A stretch of 64,000 nucleotides of DNA from Bacillota bacterium (GTDB lineage: Bacteria; Bacillota; Clostridia; Lachnospirales; Lachnospiraceae): positions 434,001 through 498,000 of the forward strand of contig JAEYGZ010000039.1 of the NCBI GenBank assembly GCA_023409535.1. The letters run 5' to 3'. Shown here piece after piece: positions 33,517 through 41,657 of this stretch (position 1 is its first letter; every line of letters starts with the position of its first letter). The notes beneath the pieces are model-generated. The model did not search any database. It saw only the letters and a program-made list of their open reading frames with translations, and was not told the origin of the DNA. Made by a program: the position numbers and the translations under genes.

Positions 33517-33747
33517 ATAAATAATGAATTAATCAATAGAGAAAAGAGACTGAGAAGGAAAGCATATCAAAGAGGATTAATCCTGCAAAAGAGAAAGATG
33601 TGGGATTACTGGAGTAGTGAAAAAGATATTGGATATATGCTTTTGGATTTTGATACAAAATGCGTTATCCATGGCGGTAATCTGATTGGTGGATATAAAT
33701 TATCGCTTGATGAAGCAAAAGAATTTATCAATCAGTATGAAGAATAA
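33517..33747 (+). CDS. Small element protein, paralogue B, with apparent ATA start codon
   Basis: A 76-residue frame absent if only ATG, GTG and TTG starts are allowed. AAGGAGG (33505-33511) stands five bases before ATA 33517, and the protein NNELINREKRLRRKAYQRGL, then DIGYMLLDFD, then LSLDEAKEFINQYEE aligns with the 105-residue protein at 32869 (KNDLVNRERR..., SGYMINDDKF, LSIDQVEAFLSMYE). ATA stands exactly where the relative has ATG. Either ATA is used as a rare start or a point mutation has weakened the gene. Confidence 0.55.
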   Translation: MNNELINREKRLRRKAYQRGLILQKRKMWDYWSSEKDIGYMLLDFDTKCVIHGGNLIGGYKLSLDEAKEFINQYEE

Positions 33748-33772
33748 TTGGCGTTATCTATGAGGTGAAAGA

Positions 33773-33964
33773 ATGTTTAGAACAATAAAATCAGATAAAG
33801 GGAAAATTTTAATTGATACCAATGAACTTAAATCATTACTTGGATGTGGAAGGGCGACGGCTATTATTATAGGTTGTGCAGCCGGAGCAAAAATAAGGAT
33901 AAATAGAAGAGTGTTATGGAAAGTCGATATTGTAGAAAGTTATCTAAATCAAATTGCTGAATAG
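33773..33964 (+). CDS. xis: Excisionase-like DNA-binding protein
   Basis: 63 residues with a winged-helix/MerR-like layout (ILIDTNELKSLLGCGRATAI, then GAKIRINRRVLWKVDIVESY). Its size, position directly before the integrase and the RINRRVLWKVDKIExYL-type ending match Tn916-family excisionases. Such proteins bend DNA at the element ends to favour excision. AGGTGAAAG lies before the ATG. A terminator separates it from the integrase. The symbol is by analogy. Confidence 0.7.
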   Translation: MFRTIKSDKGKILIDTNELKSLLGCGRATAIIIGCAAGAKIRINRRVLWKVDIVESYLNQIAE

Positions 33965-33971
33965 GTAGGAG

Positions 33972-34009
33972 AGCATCTGTTCCTTTACAAAGGAGCAGGT
34001 GCTTTTTTA
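33972..34009 (+). terminator. Terminator between excisionase and integrase genes
   Basis: AGCATCTGTTCCTTT pairs with AAAGGAGCAGGTGCT across a 2-base loop region, followed by TTTTTT. It would restrict read-through from the excisionase into the integrase gene. Confidence 0.8.
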
Positions 34010-34034
34010 TATACCAAGTAAAGGAGGAAGCTAT

Positions 34035-35183
34035 ATGGCTACAGACATAAGCGGCAAGGAATTGCCAAAAGGAATTCGCCAGAAATTAGATGGCAGATAT
34101 GAAGGGAGGTTTCGATATGCAGGAGAAGACTACTATGTAGTGGATCGGTCACTCACGAAGTGTAAGAAAATGTATAATGACCTTAAATATGAGGTCGAAC
34201 ATGGACTTTATGCAAAACAGGAGAACATTACTGTTGACGGATGGTTTCAGACTTGGCTTGAGGAGTATAAAAAGCCATCAGTTAAAAAAGGTACTGTAAC
34301 GGTTTATGATGAGCATTACCGATGCTATTTAAAGGATGAGCTTGGAAAGAAAAGATTGAAAGACATCCGGCCTGAACATATCCAAAAGATTTATAATGAT
34401 ATGCATCGGGCAGGTTATTCCCGGAATACAATTGAGCTTACTGCGGTTGTCTTAAGCGGTATGTACAAGCAAGCGGTGAAGAACAAGGTTATTAAAGAGA
34501 ACCCTGTTCCTTTTGCTACCCTGCCGAGAAATACTGTTTCAAAAGAACGCAGAGTAATGACTATGGATGAGCAGCGTATTTTCCTAAAGTATGTAAAAGA
34601 TAGTTACTTGGCAGACATATGTGAATTAGCTTTATCAACCGGTATGCGGTCAGGAGAGCTAAGAGGTTTACGCTGGCAGGATATTGATTTTAAGAATAAG
34701 CTTATCCATGTCAATCATTCCTTGAATTTCAATAATAATGAATACTACTTAGATACGCCTAAGACGGCGACATCAAAACGAGATATTCCGATGCTGGATA
34801 ATGTTTATAATGTCTTAAGGCACAGAAAGAAGCAGCAAGCGGAGCTGCGATTAAGCTTAGGAGATCAATGGAAGTCGAAGCCTGGGCTTGAAGATCTAAT
34901 TTTCACATCAGAATTCGGATATCCTATGAATCGTGACCGGTTCAAGCTTAATCTTAATGAAGTCATTGACAAAATTAATCAGGACGGCGTCAAGTTTGAG
35001 CATATCACACCACATACTTTTCGGCATACATTTGCAACCAGATGTATTGAAAATGGAATGCAACCACAGGTTCTTAAGACAATTTTAGGTCATAGTAAAC
35101 TGGCAATGACGATGGATTTATATTCACATGTATTACCTAACATTAAAGCTGATGAGATGCAAAAGATAGCGAATCTGTTTTAA
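34035..35183 (+). CDS. int: Tyrosine integrase of element 2 (Tn916-like)
   Basis: 382 residues. An N-terminal arm-binding AP2-like domain (GIRQKLDGRYEGRFRYAGED) is followed by a SAM-like core-binding domain (about 65-160: VDGWFQTWLEEYKKPSVKKG) and a catalytic domain (about 175-382). The catalytic residues are visible: Arg in LSTGMRSGELRGL, His-x-x-Arg in HTFRHTFATRC, His in LGHSKLAMTMD and Tyr in DLYSHVLPN. The start is ATG 34035 with AAAGGAGGAAG before it; the frame opens earlier without a site. It should catalyse integration and excision of the 12.3-35.4 kb element. Confidence 0.93.
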   Translation: MATDISGKELPKGIRQKLDGRYEGRFRYAGEDYYVVDRSLTKCKKMYNDLKYEVEHGLYAKQENITVDGWFQTWLEEYKKPSVKKGTVTVYDEHYRCYLKDELGKKRLKDIRPEHIQKIYNDMHRAGYSRNTIELTAVVLSGMYKQAVKNKVIKENPVPFATLPRNTVSKERRVMTMDEQRIFLKYVKDSYLADICELALSTGMRSGELRGLRWQDIDFKNKLIHVNHSLNFNNNEYYLDTPKTATSKRDIPMLDNVYNVLRHRKKQQAELRLSLGDQWKSKPGLEDLIFTSEFGYPMNRDRFKLNLNEVIDKINQDGVKFEHITPHTFRHTFATRCIENGMQPQVLKTILGHSKLAMTMDLYSHVLPNIKADEMQKIANLF

Positions 35184-35212
35184 GTGAGATTACATAATCC
35201 CAATTTTGAAGA

Positions 35213-35235
35213 GTTGGGGCAAAGTTGGGGCAACT
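35213..35235. repeat. Right TTGGGGCA-pair direct repeat of element 2
   Basis: GTTGGGGCAAA then GTTGGGGCAAC, 30 bases after the integrase stop and in the same orientation as the pair at 12488. It is about 110 bases inside the right hairpin copy, as an arm site would be. Confidence 0.55.
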
Positions 35236-35320
35236 CATAAATAGTGGCACTTTATTAAGACGAATGTAATCTGGTAATGTCCTTGGAACCCCTGAAAATA
35301 GGGCGTTTCATGCAAAAGCA

Positions 35321-35353
35321 AAAGACCCATCACGCCATTGTGACAGGTCTTTC
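35321..35353. repeat. Palindromic hairpin repeat at right boundary of element 2
   Basis: AAAGACCCATCAC, loop GCCATT, GTGACAGGTCTTT; two central mismatches. The 18 bases at 35351-35368 (TTCACTAAAAAGGGGAGG) are identical to those after the left copy. Candidate attR core. Confidence 0.8.
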
Positions 35354-35419
35354 ACTAAAAAGGGGAGGATAAGTATTTAACTTCTCTTTGGTAATCATAA
35401 TTGGAGGGGGAATCCAATT

Positions 35420-35518
35420 ATGAAAGAGCATACGCATTTACATCCTACAACGGAACTTAGTTCCTTATTCGGACATTACTATTATGATACACATTTTCAA
35501 TATTTATACACAAAATAA
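35420..35518 (+). CDS. 32-residue His/Tyr-rich peptide with structured ribosome site
   Basis: ATG 35420 opens MKEHTHLHPTTELSSLFGHY, then YYDTHFQYLYTK. It has five His and six Tyr in 32 residues. Its ribosome site GGAGGGGG lies in the loop of a 7-bp hairpin (AATTGGA / TCCAATT, 35399-35419), so translation may be gated by RNA folding. It stands just outside the right end of element 2. It may be a true small protein or a leader; support is the ribosome site and structure only. Confidence 0.45.
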   Translation: MKEHTHLHPTTELSSLFGHYYYDTHFQYLYTK

Positions 35519-35602
35519 AAATATTTTTTCATATTGGAAATTAATAATAATTCATGCTATAATGTGAGGCATGGGAAAAAACAGACGAGGAAGGATGATA
35601 AC

Positions 35603-36109
35603 ATGAGTTTATTGCAAGAGTGGAGAGATTTTGCTTATGCAAATGATATGAATAATCGCTCCGGCCAGTTATTCTGGGCTAATTATTTCAACATTGAGAA
35701 AGAGATCTATAAAGTACTGCTTGCAGATGCAGATAAAGTATGGGAAGGAAGCGTAGCTTCCCTTGCCAAGGAGTTTAATACGGAATTGAATTACTTTGTA
35801 GGCTTCCTGGATGGGATCAATGATAGCTTGGTTAAGCCTAACCCTATCGAAGAGATGGATGCAGATACCAAGGTTAGCTTGGCTTTTGACAAAGAGAAGC
35901 TCTATTATAATATGGTAGAAGCGAAAGCAGAATGGCTCTATGAGCTGGAGGAGTGGGATGCACTTCTGACTCCCGAGCGCAGAAAAGAATTATATAAAGA
36001 TCAGAGAAGCTCCGGTACCGTAGTAAAGGATAAGAAGATCGGAAGAAATGATCCCTGTCCCTGCGGCAGCGGCAAGAAATATAAGAAATGCTGCGGTGCA
36101 ACTGCATAA
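35603..36109 (+). CDS. SEC-C motif protein
   Basis: 168 residues: a helical N-terminal domain (LLQEWRDFAYANDMNNRSGQ, then FNIEKEIYKVLLADADKVWE), ending in a SEC-C zinc motif GRNDPCPCGSGKKYKKCCG. SEC-C tails bind zinc and often contact ribosome or SecB-type partners; in stand-alone proteins the role is unclear. The start is ATG 35603, with GAGGAAGG eight to nine bases upstream; the frame is open earlier without a site. A strong terminator follows. First chromosomal gene right of the element. Confidence 0.85.
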   Translation: MSLLQEWRDFAYANDMNNRSGQLFWANYFNIEKEIYKVLLADADKVWEGSVASLAKEFNTELNYFVGFLDGINDSLVKPNPIEEMDADTKVSLAFDKEKLYYNMVEAKAEWLYELEEWDALLTPERRKELYKDQRSSGTVVKDKKIGRNDPCPCGSGKKYKKCCGATA

Positions 36110-36141
36110 TTAACGAACAGTAAAAGTATTTATGTATCAAT

Positions 36142-36190
36142 AAAAAATGCTCCGCTTACGATCGGATTTTTCGCAAGCCGGAGCATTTTT
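36142..36190 (+). terminator. Rho-independent terminator
   Basis: AAAAAATGCTCCG pairs with CGGAGCATTTTT, flanked by A- and T-runs, so it can work on both strands, for the SEC-C gene and for the convergent XRE gene. Confidence 0.85.
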
Positions 36191-36238
36191 AATCTCATTT
36201 ATAAACTATATTGGATCTTGAACAAATGATCGTAATCT

Positions 36239-36577
36239 TTACAACCTCTCTTGCTTAAATAGAAGATATTTTGCAAAATTTCTGATCTCTGTTACGCTTT
36301 CCGGAGATAATTGCTGATATAAATCAAAGAACTCCACGATATCCTTATCCAGAACTTCACCACCCACCGGCAGATACGAATCGGTGACACCCAATAAATA
36401 ATCACAGGATACGTCAAAATATTTTGACAGGGCGATCAACTTATCGAAGGAAGGTTCATTTCTCTCAGATTCATAATTGGATATGGCGGTAGGTCGAAGT
36501 CCGAGTATATCGGCCAGCTCACCCTGTGTTAGTTTGTTTTTCTGCCTCAATTGCCTTAAACGTACATTAAATTGCAT
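36239..36577 (-). CDS. XRE-family transcriptional regulator
   Basis: 112 residues with a canonical Cro/C1 helix-turn-helix (LRQLRQKNKLTQGELADILG, then LRPTAISNYESERNEPSFDK, then YFDVSCDYLLGVTD) in residues 7-65. The C-terminal 45 residues are helical. This is the SinR/ImmR-like architecture of small repressors. GGGGATG lies before the ATG. It is a single gene convergent with the SEC-C gene; targets unknown. Confidence 0.88.
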   Translation of the reverse strand: MQFNVRLRQLRQKNKLTQGELADILGLRPTAISNYESERNEPSFDKLIALSKYFDVSCDYLLGVTDSYLPVGGEVLDKDIVEFFDLYQQLSPESVTEIRNFAKYLLFKQERL

Positions 36578-36896
36578 CTAATCATCCCCTTTGTATGTGA
36601 AACTTTGCGATTTGTGTGAATTTTACTAAATTTATTATATATCCGGAAAAATCCTGAGTCAATATCGAATCAGGGTATATTTACCCATATATGCTGAGGC
36701 GAAATATAAATTGACAAATGGGGAAATGAAAAATATGATATAATTAAATAAGTGTGTTTTTATGACTGTATTGCACAATAGGATCCTTGCCGCAATTCGC
36801 ACCTGACATGCATAAAATGTGGCTGGAGCAGGAAGTATAGTTACAGATGAGAACTTGGTGATAATAATTTACATAACAAGAAAACAGGAGACGAAC

Positions 36897-38264
36897 ATGA
36901 GCAGAAAGCGGGATATGTATATTGACTATGAGAAATCTTATCGTAGGAGAGGCAGACGCAGACCAAAGTGGTATATGATATTGATTGCGATATTAATATT
37001 ACTAGGCATCGGTGTGGCGGGTTATTATTCTGTTATCGCACGCATTCATTGGGGGGAAGCCAGGTTTTCCGGCAGTAATAATGCGAAGAACGAGGTGGAT
37101 AATCAAGATTTGGCGTCTGGCCAGGACCTGCAGTCTGCACAGACTGCACCGATCCCGACCTTGCGGCCGACATTGATCCCTTCACCTACTCCCGGGCTTA
37201 CCGTAACGCCTACCGCAACACCGGAGCCCACTAAGACTGTGGATTCCCGTACTCCTGTTAAGGTGAAAGGTGTATATGTGACTTCCTCGGTTGCCGGTTC
37301 CGACCTGTTATCACCTTTGATAGAACTGACGGATTCAACAGAGGTCAATGCCATGGTGATTAATGTTAAGGATGACAATGGTAAGATATCCTTTAAGATG
37401 GACAGTCCTCTTGCAAATGAGATTAAGGCGACTACCAATACAATTCCCGATATTACGAATTTTATTAAAGAGCTGAAAGAGAAGAATATTTACCTGATTG
37501 CAAGAATTGTTGCATTTAAGGATCCATATCTGGCGGAGAAGAGAAAGGATCTTGCCATAAAGAATCAGGATGGCAGCATATACCGGGATAGTAACGGAGA
37601 AGGCTGGGTGAATCCTTATAACAAAAAGGTATGGGATTATTTGATTGAAATTGCCGGACAGGCGGCAGTTGTTGGTTTTGATGAGGTTCAGTTCGACTAT
37701 ATCCGGTTCTCTACCAGTAAAGGTATCGATAAAGCGAATTTCGGCAAGACGGCTAAGAATAAAAGCAAGGAAGAAATTATTGCGGAATTTACCAAATATG
37801 CTTATGACAAATTAAAGCCTCTCGGTGTCTTTGTATCGGCAGATGTGTATGGCACGATAATTAACAGTAAGACCGACGCAGGCCTGGTTGGACAAAATTA
37901 TGTGGAGATGGCAAAGTATCTGGATTACATCTGCCCAATGATTTATCCGTCCCATTTTGGAGAGGGTAATTACGGAATTCAATATCCCGACCTGGAGCCG
38001 GAGCAGATCATTTATAAGGCATTGGCAGCTTCCAAGGAGAAATTGTCTGCGATTGCGGAGGACGAGCATAAGGCAATCGTTCGCCCCTGGCTGCAGGACT
38101 TCACCGCAACCTGGGTGAAGCATCATATGACCTATGGCGGAGATGAGCTTCGGGCACAGATTAATGGTGTATACAATGCCGGTTATGAGGAGTGGCTTGT
38201 CTGGAATGCAGGCTGCGTCTACTCGGAGGACGGACTTCTGGTTGAGGGCCAGGCTGCGGACTGA
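36897..38264 (+). CDS. Putative glycoside hydrolase (DUF4015/GHL-type), membrane-anchored
   Basis: 455 residues. Basic cytoplasmic N-terminus, one transmembrane helix at about 26-46 (WYMILIAILILLGIGVAGYY), a Thr/Pro-rich wall-spanning linker (about 85-120), then the DUF4015 putative glycosyl hydrolase domain: KVKGVYVTSSVAGSDLLSPL, NIYLIARIVAFKDPYLAEKR, WVNPYNKKVWDYLIEIA, VGFDEVQFDYIRFS, YLDYICPMIYPSHF. The acidic residues in FDEVQFDYIRF are the likely catalytic group of this TIM-barrel family. Substrate unknown. Start ATG 36897 has CAGGAGACG before it. It is the first of two genes (36.9-38.7 kb). Confidence 0.85.
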   Translation: MSRKRDMYIDYEKSYRRRGRRRPKWYMILIAILILLGIGVAGYYSVIARIHWGEARFSGSNNAKNEVDNQDLASGQDLQSAQTAPIPTLRPTLIPSPTPGLTVTPTATPEPTKTVDSRTPVKVKGVYVTSSVAGSDLLSPLIELTDSTEVNAMVINVKDDNGKISFKMDSPLANEIKATTNTIPDITNFIKELKEKNIYLIARIVAFKDPYLAEKRKDLAIKNQDGSIYRDSNGEGWVNPYNKKVWDYLIEIAGQAAVVGFDEVQFDYIRFSTSKGIDKANFGKTAKNKSKEEIIAEFTKYAYDKLKPLGVFVSADVYGTIINSKTDAGLVGQNYVEMAKYLDYICPMIYPSHFGEGNYGIQYPDLEPEQIIYKALAASKEKLSAIAEDEHKAIVRPWLQDFTATWVKHHMTYGGDELRAQINGVYNAGYEEWLVWNAGCVYSEDGLLVEGQAAD

Positions 38265-38324
38265 TAGGAATATATTGAGGACTTGACTAATATACATCTA
38301 GTATAAATGATCTGGAGGTGTCCC

Positions 38325-38699
38325 ATGGATAAGACAATCCGGAACAATACTAAGATGGTTGCAGTATTGAAGGGGCTTCTTTTTTCCTATATTGTTACAG
38401 CGATTATCCTGCTTTTATTATCCTTCCTCATGTTAAAGCTTGATTTACCCAGCTCGGTGATCAGTGGGGGTATTATTCTTTCTTACATTGCTTCTACCTT
38501 TATCGGGGGATTTTTTGTGGGGAAGAAGATTGAACAAAGGAAATTTGTATGGGGTTTAACCATGGGAGTAGTATATTTTATCATACTTCTATTGGTATCC
38601 TTGGCAATGAACAGGGCAGAACCCCTGCCGTTAGGGAATTTACTTACCGCTTTCCTTACCTGCAGCTTAAGCGGAATGATAGGCGGAATGATAAGCTGA
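38325..38699 (+). CDS. TIGR04086-like four-helix membrane protein
   Basis: 124 residues with four hydrophobic segments (about 15-37, 43-62, 73-94, 102-122) and the pattern VLKGLLFSYIVTAIILLLLS, then GGIILSYIASTFIGGFFVGK, which I associate with the TIGR04086 family of spore-formers. GGAGGTG lies four to five bases before ATG 38325. Function unknown. It follows the hydrolase by 60 bases and ends at a terminator. Confidence 0.75.
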   Translation: MDKTIRNNTKMVAVLKGLLFSYIVTAIILLLLSFLMLKLDLPSSVISGGIILSYIASTFIGGFFVGKKIEQRKFVWGLTMGVVYFIILLLVSLAMNRAEPLPLGNLLTAFLTCSLSGMIGGMIS

Positions 38700-38723
38700 G
38701 GTTAGCTGCGGGATAAATTTATC

Positions 38724-38758
38724 AGGATTGTGGAGTGAAAAGCCACGATCCTTTTTTC
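38724..38758 (+). terminator. Rho-independent terminator
   Basis: GGATTGTGG pairs with CCACGATCC (one G-U) around AGTGAAAAG, followed by TTTTTTCTTT. Confidence 0.85.
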
Positions 38759-38882
38759 TTTCCGGTATTCTGTAAGCGTTCTTCTCAGCAAAAGGGATTG
38801 ATATTTAATATTGAATTGATTATACTATAGTTGGATTATTGGACGAAAATATAAGAAGGACATATATCCGGGGGATGATCGG

Positions 38883-39782
38883 ATGGAAAGGTATGCAAAT
38901 CATATGAAGCGTGTTATGATGACAGGGGCTTCCGGCCAATTGGGTTTGGCATTGTTTCGGCTGCTAAAGGAGAAGAAAGAATATGAACTTTTACGCACCG
39001 ATGCAGTTGCAAGTGAAGATGGAAGTGTTCAGGCTCTTGATATCACCAAGGAAGAGGCAGTAACAAACTATGTGAATGTAAATTCACCTGAGATTATAAT
39101 AAATTGTGCCGCTTTTACTGCGGTTGACCTATGTGAAAGTGAGCAGGATAAGGCTTATCGGATTAATGCGCTGGGACCGCGTTATCTGGCTGCGGCAGCT
39201 GAGCACCACGGCATTAAGCTGGTACATGTATCTACGGATTATGTTTTTGACGGTCAGGGTACGGAGCCTTATACCGAGGAATCAAAGCCAAATCCTGTCA
39301 GTGTGTACGGCAAAACCAAGCAGGCAGGTGATGAATTCGTCAAAGAGCTTTGCAGCAGGTATTTTATTCTCAGAACTGCCTGGGTATATGGCGAGGGCAA
39401 GAATTTTGTCAAGACGATGCTTCGCCTGGCCGAGAGTAACAGTAAGGTCAGAGTGGTAAAGGATCAATTCGGAACCCCCACCAGTGCATTGGAGCTTGCA
39501 AGAGCGATTATCTTTCTGATGGAGACAGAGAGTTATGGTATCTATCATGCGACTTGTGAGGGAAACACAACGTGGTATGAATTTGCGGTCACCATTTTTG
39601 AAATGGCTGGAATTGATATTGCGGTTGAAGGAATCCCTACCAGCGAATACCCGACTCCGGCAAAGCGGCCTATGTACTCTATTCTGGATAAAAAGGCATT
39701 ACGGGAGCGTCACGGTTATACCATGAAGGAGTGGAGAGCGGCTCTGGAAGAGTATATGAGGGACAATCATTACATGAAATAA
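38883..39782 (+). CDS. rmlD: dTDP-4-dehydrorhamnose reductase
   Basis: 299 residues of the short-chain dehydrogenase type. N-terminal nucleotide-binding motif MTGASGQLGLALFRLLK, NCAAFTAVDLCESEQDKAYR, the VHVSTDYVFDG strand with active-site Ser/Thr, then YxxxK as VYGKTKQAGDE, and RTAWVYGEGKNFVKTML are all RmlD hallmarks. It reduces dTDP-4-keto-L-rhamnose to dTDP-L-rhamnose for cell-surface polysaccharide. GGGGGATG lies seven to eight bases before ATG 38883. rmlB follows 30 bases later; rmlA and rmlC are not in the window, so the set is split. Confidence 0.92.
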   Translation: MERYANHMKRVMMTGASGQLGLALFRLLKEKKEYELLRTDAVASEDGSVQALDITKEEAVTNYVNVNSPEIIINCAAFTAVDLCESEQDKAYRINALGPRYLAAAAEHHGIKLVHVSTDYVFDGQGTEPYTEESKPNPVSVYGKTKQAGDEFVKELCSRYFILRTAWVYGEGKNFVKTMLRLAESNSKVRVVKDQFGTPTSALELARAIIFLMETESYGIYHATCEGNTTWYEFAVTIFEMAGIDIAVEGIPTSEYPTPAKRPMYSILDKKALRERHGYTMKEWRAALEEYMRDNHYMK

Positions 39783-39812
39783 AATATTACATATAAAGTG
39801 AGGATAATATAC

Positions 39813-40889
39813 ATGAAGACATATCTTGTTACCGGCGGAGCAGGTTTTATCGGATCAAATTTTATATTGTATCTTCTGGACAAATATAAGAGCGATATCA
39901 AGGTTATCAATCTGGATGCGCTGACTTATGCGGGCAATCTGGAGAATTTAAAGTCTGTTGAACAGCTGGACAATTATGAATTTATCAAGGCGGATATCAC
40001 AGATAAGGAAGCGGTGATGAAGGTATTTGAGAGTCATCAAGTCGACCGGGTGATACATTTTGCAGCAGAAAGCCATGTGGACCGCAGTATCCGTAATCCT
40101 GAAATATTCGTAGGCACCAATGTTCTTGGAACCTTGAACCTGTTAAATGCCGCAAAGCTGGCCTGGGAGACAGAGGATGGCTATCAGCCGGACAAAAAAT
40201 ATGTGCAGGTGTCAACCGATGAGGTATATGGTTCCCTGGAAGGAGAGGATGGCTTCTTTTATGAAACTACACCCTTAGATCCTCACAGCCCGTATTCCGC
40301 AAGCAAGGCTTCTGCCGATCTGATTGTAAAATCCTATGTGGACACCTTCCATTTTCCCGCGAACACCACCAGATGCAGCAATAATTACGGACCATTTCAG
40401 TTTCCTGAGAAGCTCATCCCGCTGATGATTAACAATGCATTGGCAGGCAAGAAGCTTCCGGTATACGGTACGGGCAAGAATGTCAGGGATTGGCTCTATG
40501 TCATGGATCATGCAAAGGCAATCGATATGGTTGCGGAGCAGGGACGTGTGGGAGAGGTATATAATGTCGGCGGACATAATGAGAAGAGAAATATCGAGAT
40601 CGTTACAACAATCATTGATACTCTTCTTGAGATCCTTCCCGCGGATGATGTTAGAAGAAAGAATGTCAGCCATGATCTGATCACCTATGTTGAGGATCGT
40701 AAGGGACATGACTTCAGATACGCAATTGCGCCTGACAAGATTAAGGCAGAACTTGGCTGGGAGCCGGAGACACCGTTTGCAAAGGGTATTAAATTGACAA
40801 TAGAATGGTATCTTAAGAACATAGACTGGATGGAGCATATCACCAAAGGCGACTACCAGAAATACTATCAGGAGATGTATCACGTATGA
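39813..40889 (+). CDS. rmlB: dTDP-glucose 4,6-dehydratase
   Basis: 358 residues. Rossmann motif VTGGAGFIGSNFILYLLDKY, NLDALTYAGNLENL, HFAAESHVDRSIRNP, the STDEVYGSL segment with catalytic Thr-Asp-Glu, YSASKASADLIV with YxxxK, and NNYGPFQFPEKLIPLMI are diagnostic. It makes dTDP-4-keto-6-deoxyglucose, one of the steps before RmlC and RmlD in dTDP-rhamnose synthesis. Start ATG 39813 has GTGAGGATAAT before it; the frame opens 15 bases earlier without a site. The stop overlaps the next ATG by four bases. Confidence 0.95.
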   Translation: MKTYLVTGGAGFIGSNFILYLLDKYKSDIKVINLDALTYAGNLENLKSVEQLDNYEFIKADITDKEAVMKVFESHQVDRVIHFAAESHVDRSIRNPEIFVGTNVLGTLNLLNAAKLAWETEDGYQPDKKYVQVSTDEVYGSLEGEDGFFYETTPLDPHSPYSASKASADLIVKSYVDTFHFPANTTRCSNNYGPFQFPEKLIPLMINNALAGKKLPVYGTGKNVRDWLYVMDHAKAIDMVAEQGRVGEVYNVGGHNEKRNIEIVTTIIDTLLEILPADDVRRKNVSHDLITYVEDRKGHDFRYAIAPDKIKAELGWEPETPFAKGIKLTIEWYLKNIDWMEHITKGDYQKYYQEMYHV

Positions 40890-41626
40890 GATATGAAGAG
40901 TTTACAATAGAAGGCCGCAATGCGGTTATGGAAGCATTCCGGGCAGGCAAGACCATCGACCGTTTATTTGTGCTGGATGGCTGCCAGGATGGACCGGTAA
41001 AATCCATCGTTCGGGAAGCGAAGAAGACAGATGCCATCATTACCTTTGTGAAGAAGGAGCGGCTTGACCAGCTGTCTTCCACGGACAAGCATCAGGGAGT
41101 AATCGCCTATGCAGCGGCTTATGAATATGCTGAGGTTGAGGATATCCTGAAGGCTGCCGAGGATAAGAAGGAACCACCATTTATCATCCTTCTTGATAAT
41201 ATCGAAGATCCCCATAATCTGGGTGCAATCATTCGAACCGCACACCAGGCGGGAGCTCATGGGATCATTATACCCAAGCGGCGTGCGGTGGGTCTGACAG
41301 CGACTGTAGCAAAGACTTCCGCAGGGGCAATCAATTACCTGCCGGTAGCGAAGGTAACCAACCTGGCAACGACCATCGAGGAGCTGAAAGAGAAGGGACT
41401 CTGGTTTGTCTGCGCAGATATGGATGGAGAGCTCATGTACCGCGTAAATCTGAAGGGGCCGATGGGTCTGGTAATTGGCAGTGAAGGGGAAGGTGTCGGC
41501 AGACTTGTAAAGGAAAAATGTGATTTCACAGCGAAGATACCGATGTTTGGTAATGTAGATTCCTTAAATGCTTCAGTTGCCATGGGAATTATGGCGTATG
41601 AGATTGTAAGACAGAGAATGAGTTAA
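40886..41626 (+). CDS. rlmB: 23S rRNA 2'-O-methyltransferase, TrmH/RlmB family
   Basis: 246 residues. A substrate-binding N-terminal domain (TIEGRNAVMEAFRAGKTIDR, then KHQGVIAYAA) precedes the SPOUT domain with the family motifs ILLDNIEDPHNLGAIIRTAH, GLVIGSEGEGVGRLV and LNASVAMGIMAYEI. It is expected to methylate the ribose of a conserved guanosine (G2251 in E. coli) in 23S rRNA. The ATG overlaps the rmlB stop (ATGA), and sigH follows, giving an rmlD-rmlB-rlmB-sigH series. In many Firmicutes rlmB lies just before sigH, which supports the call. Confidence 0.92.
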   Translation: MRYEEFTIEGRNAVMEAFRAGKTIDRLFVLDGCQDGPVKSIVREAKKTDAIITFVKKERLDQLSSTDKHQGVIAYAAAYEYAEVEDILKAAEDKKEPPFIILLDNIEDPHNLGAIIRTAHQAGAHGIIIPKRRAVGLTATVAKTSAGAINYLPVAKVTNLATTIEELKEKGLWFVCADMDGELMYRVNLKGPMGLVIGSEGEGVGRLVKEKCDFTAKIPMFGNVDSLNASVAMGIMAYEIVRQRMS

Positions 41627-41657
41627 TGTGTCTGATAGGTTAAGGGGGCTGCCTGAT

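Larger units (their letters stand above)
12336..35368. mobile_element. Integrative element of about 23 kb (probable IME) with defence cargo
   Basis: The right end carries excisionase-like and intact tyrosine integrase genes, in the order typical of Tn916-like elements. Hairpin repeats with an identical 18-base trailer lie at both limits. Inside each limit, about 110-140 bases in, is a paired TTGGGGCA repeat in the same orientation (12488-12510 and 35213-35235), as arm-type integrase sites would be. The segment is visibly more AT-rich than the chromosome from 36 kb on. It has Rep_trans/MobT-like genes but no coupling protein or type IV secretion genes, so it is likely mobilizable and not self-conjugative. 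The exact ends are inferred. Confidence 0.7.
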
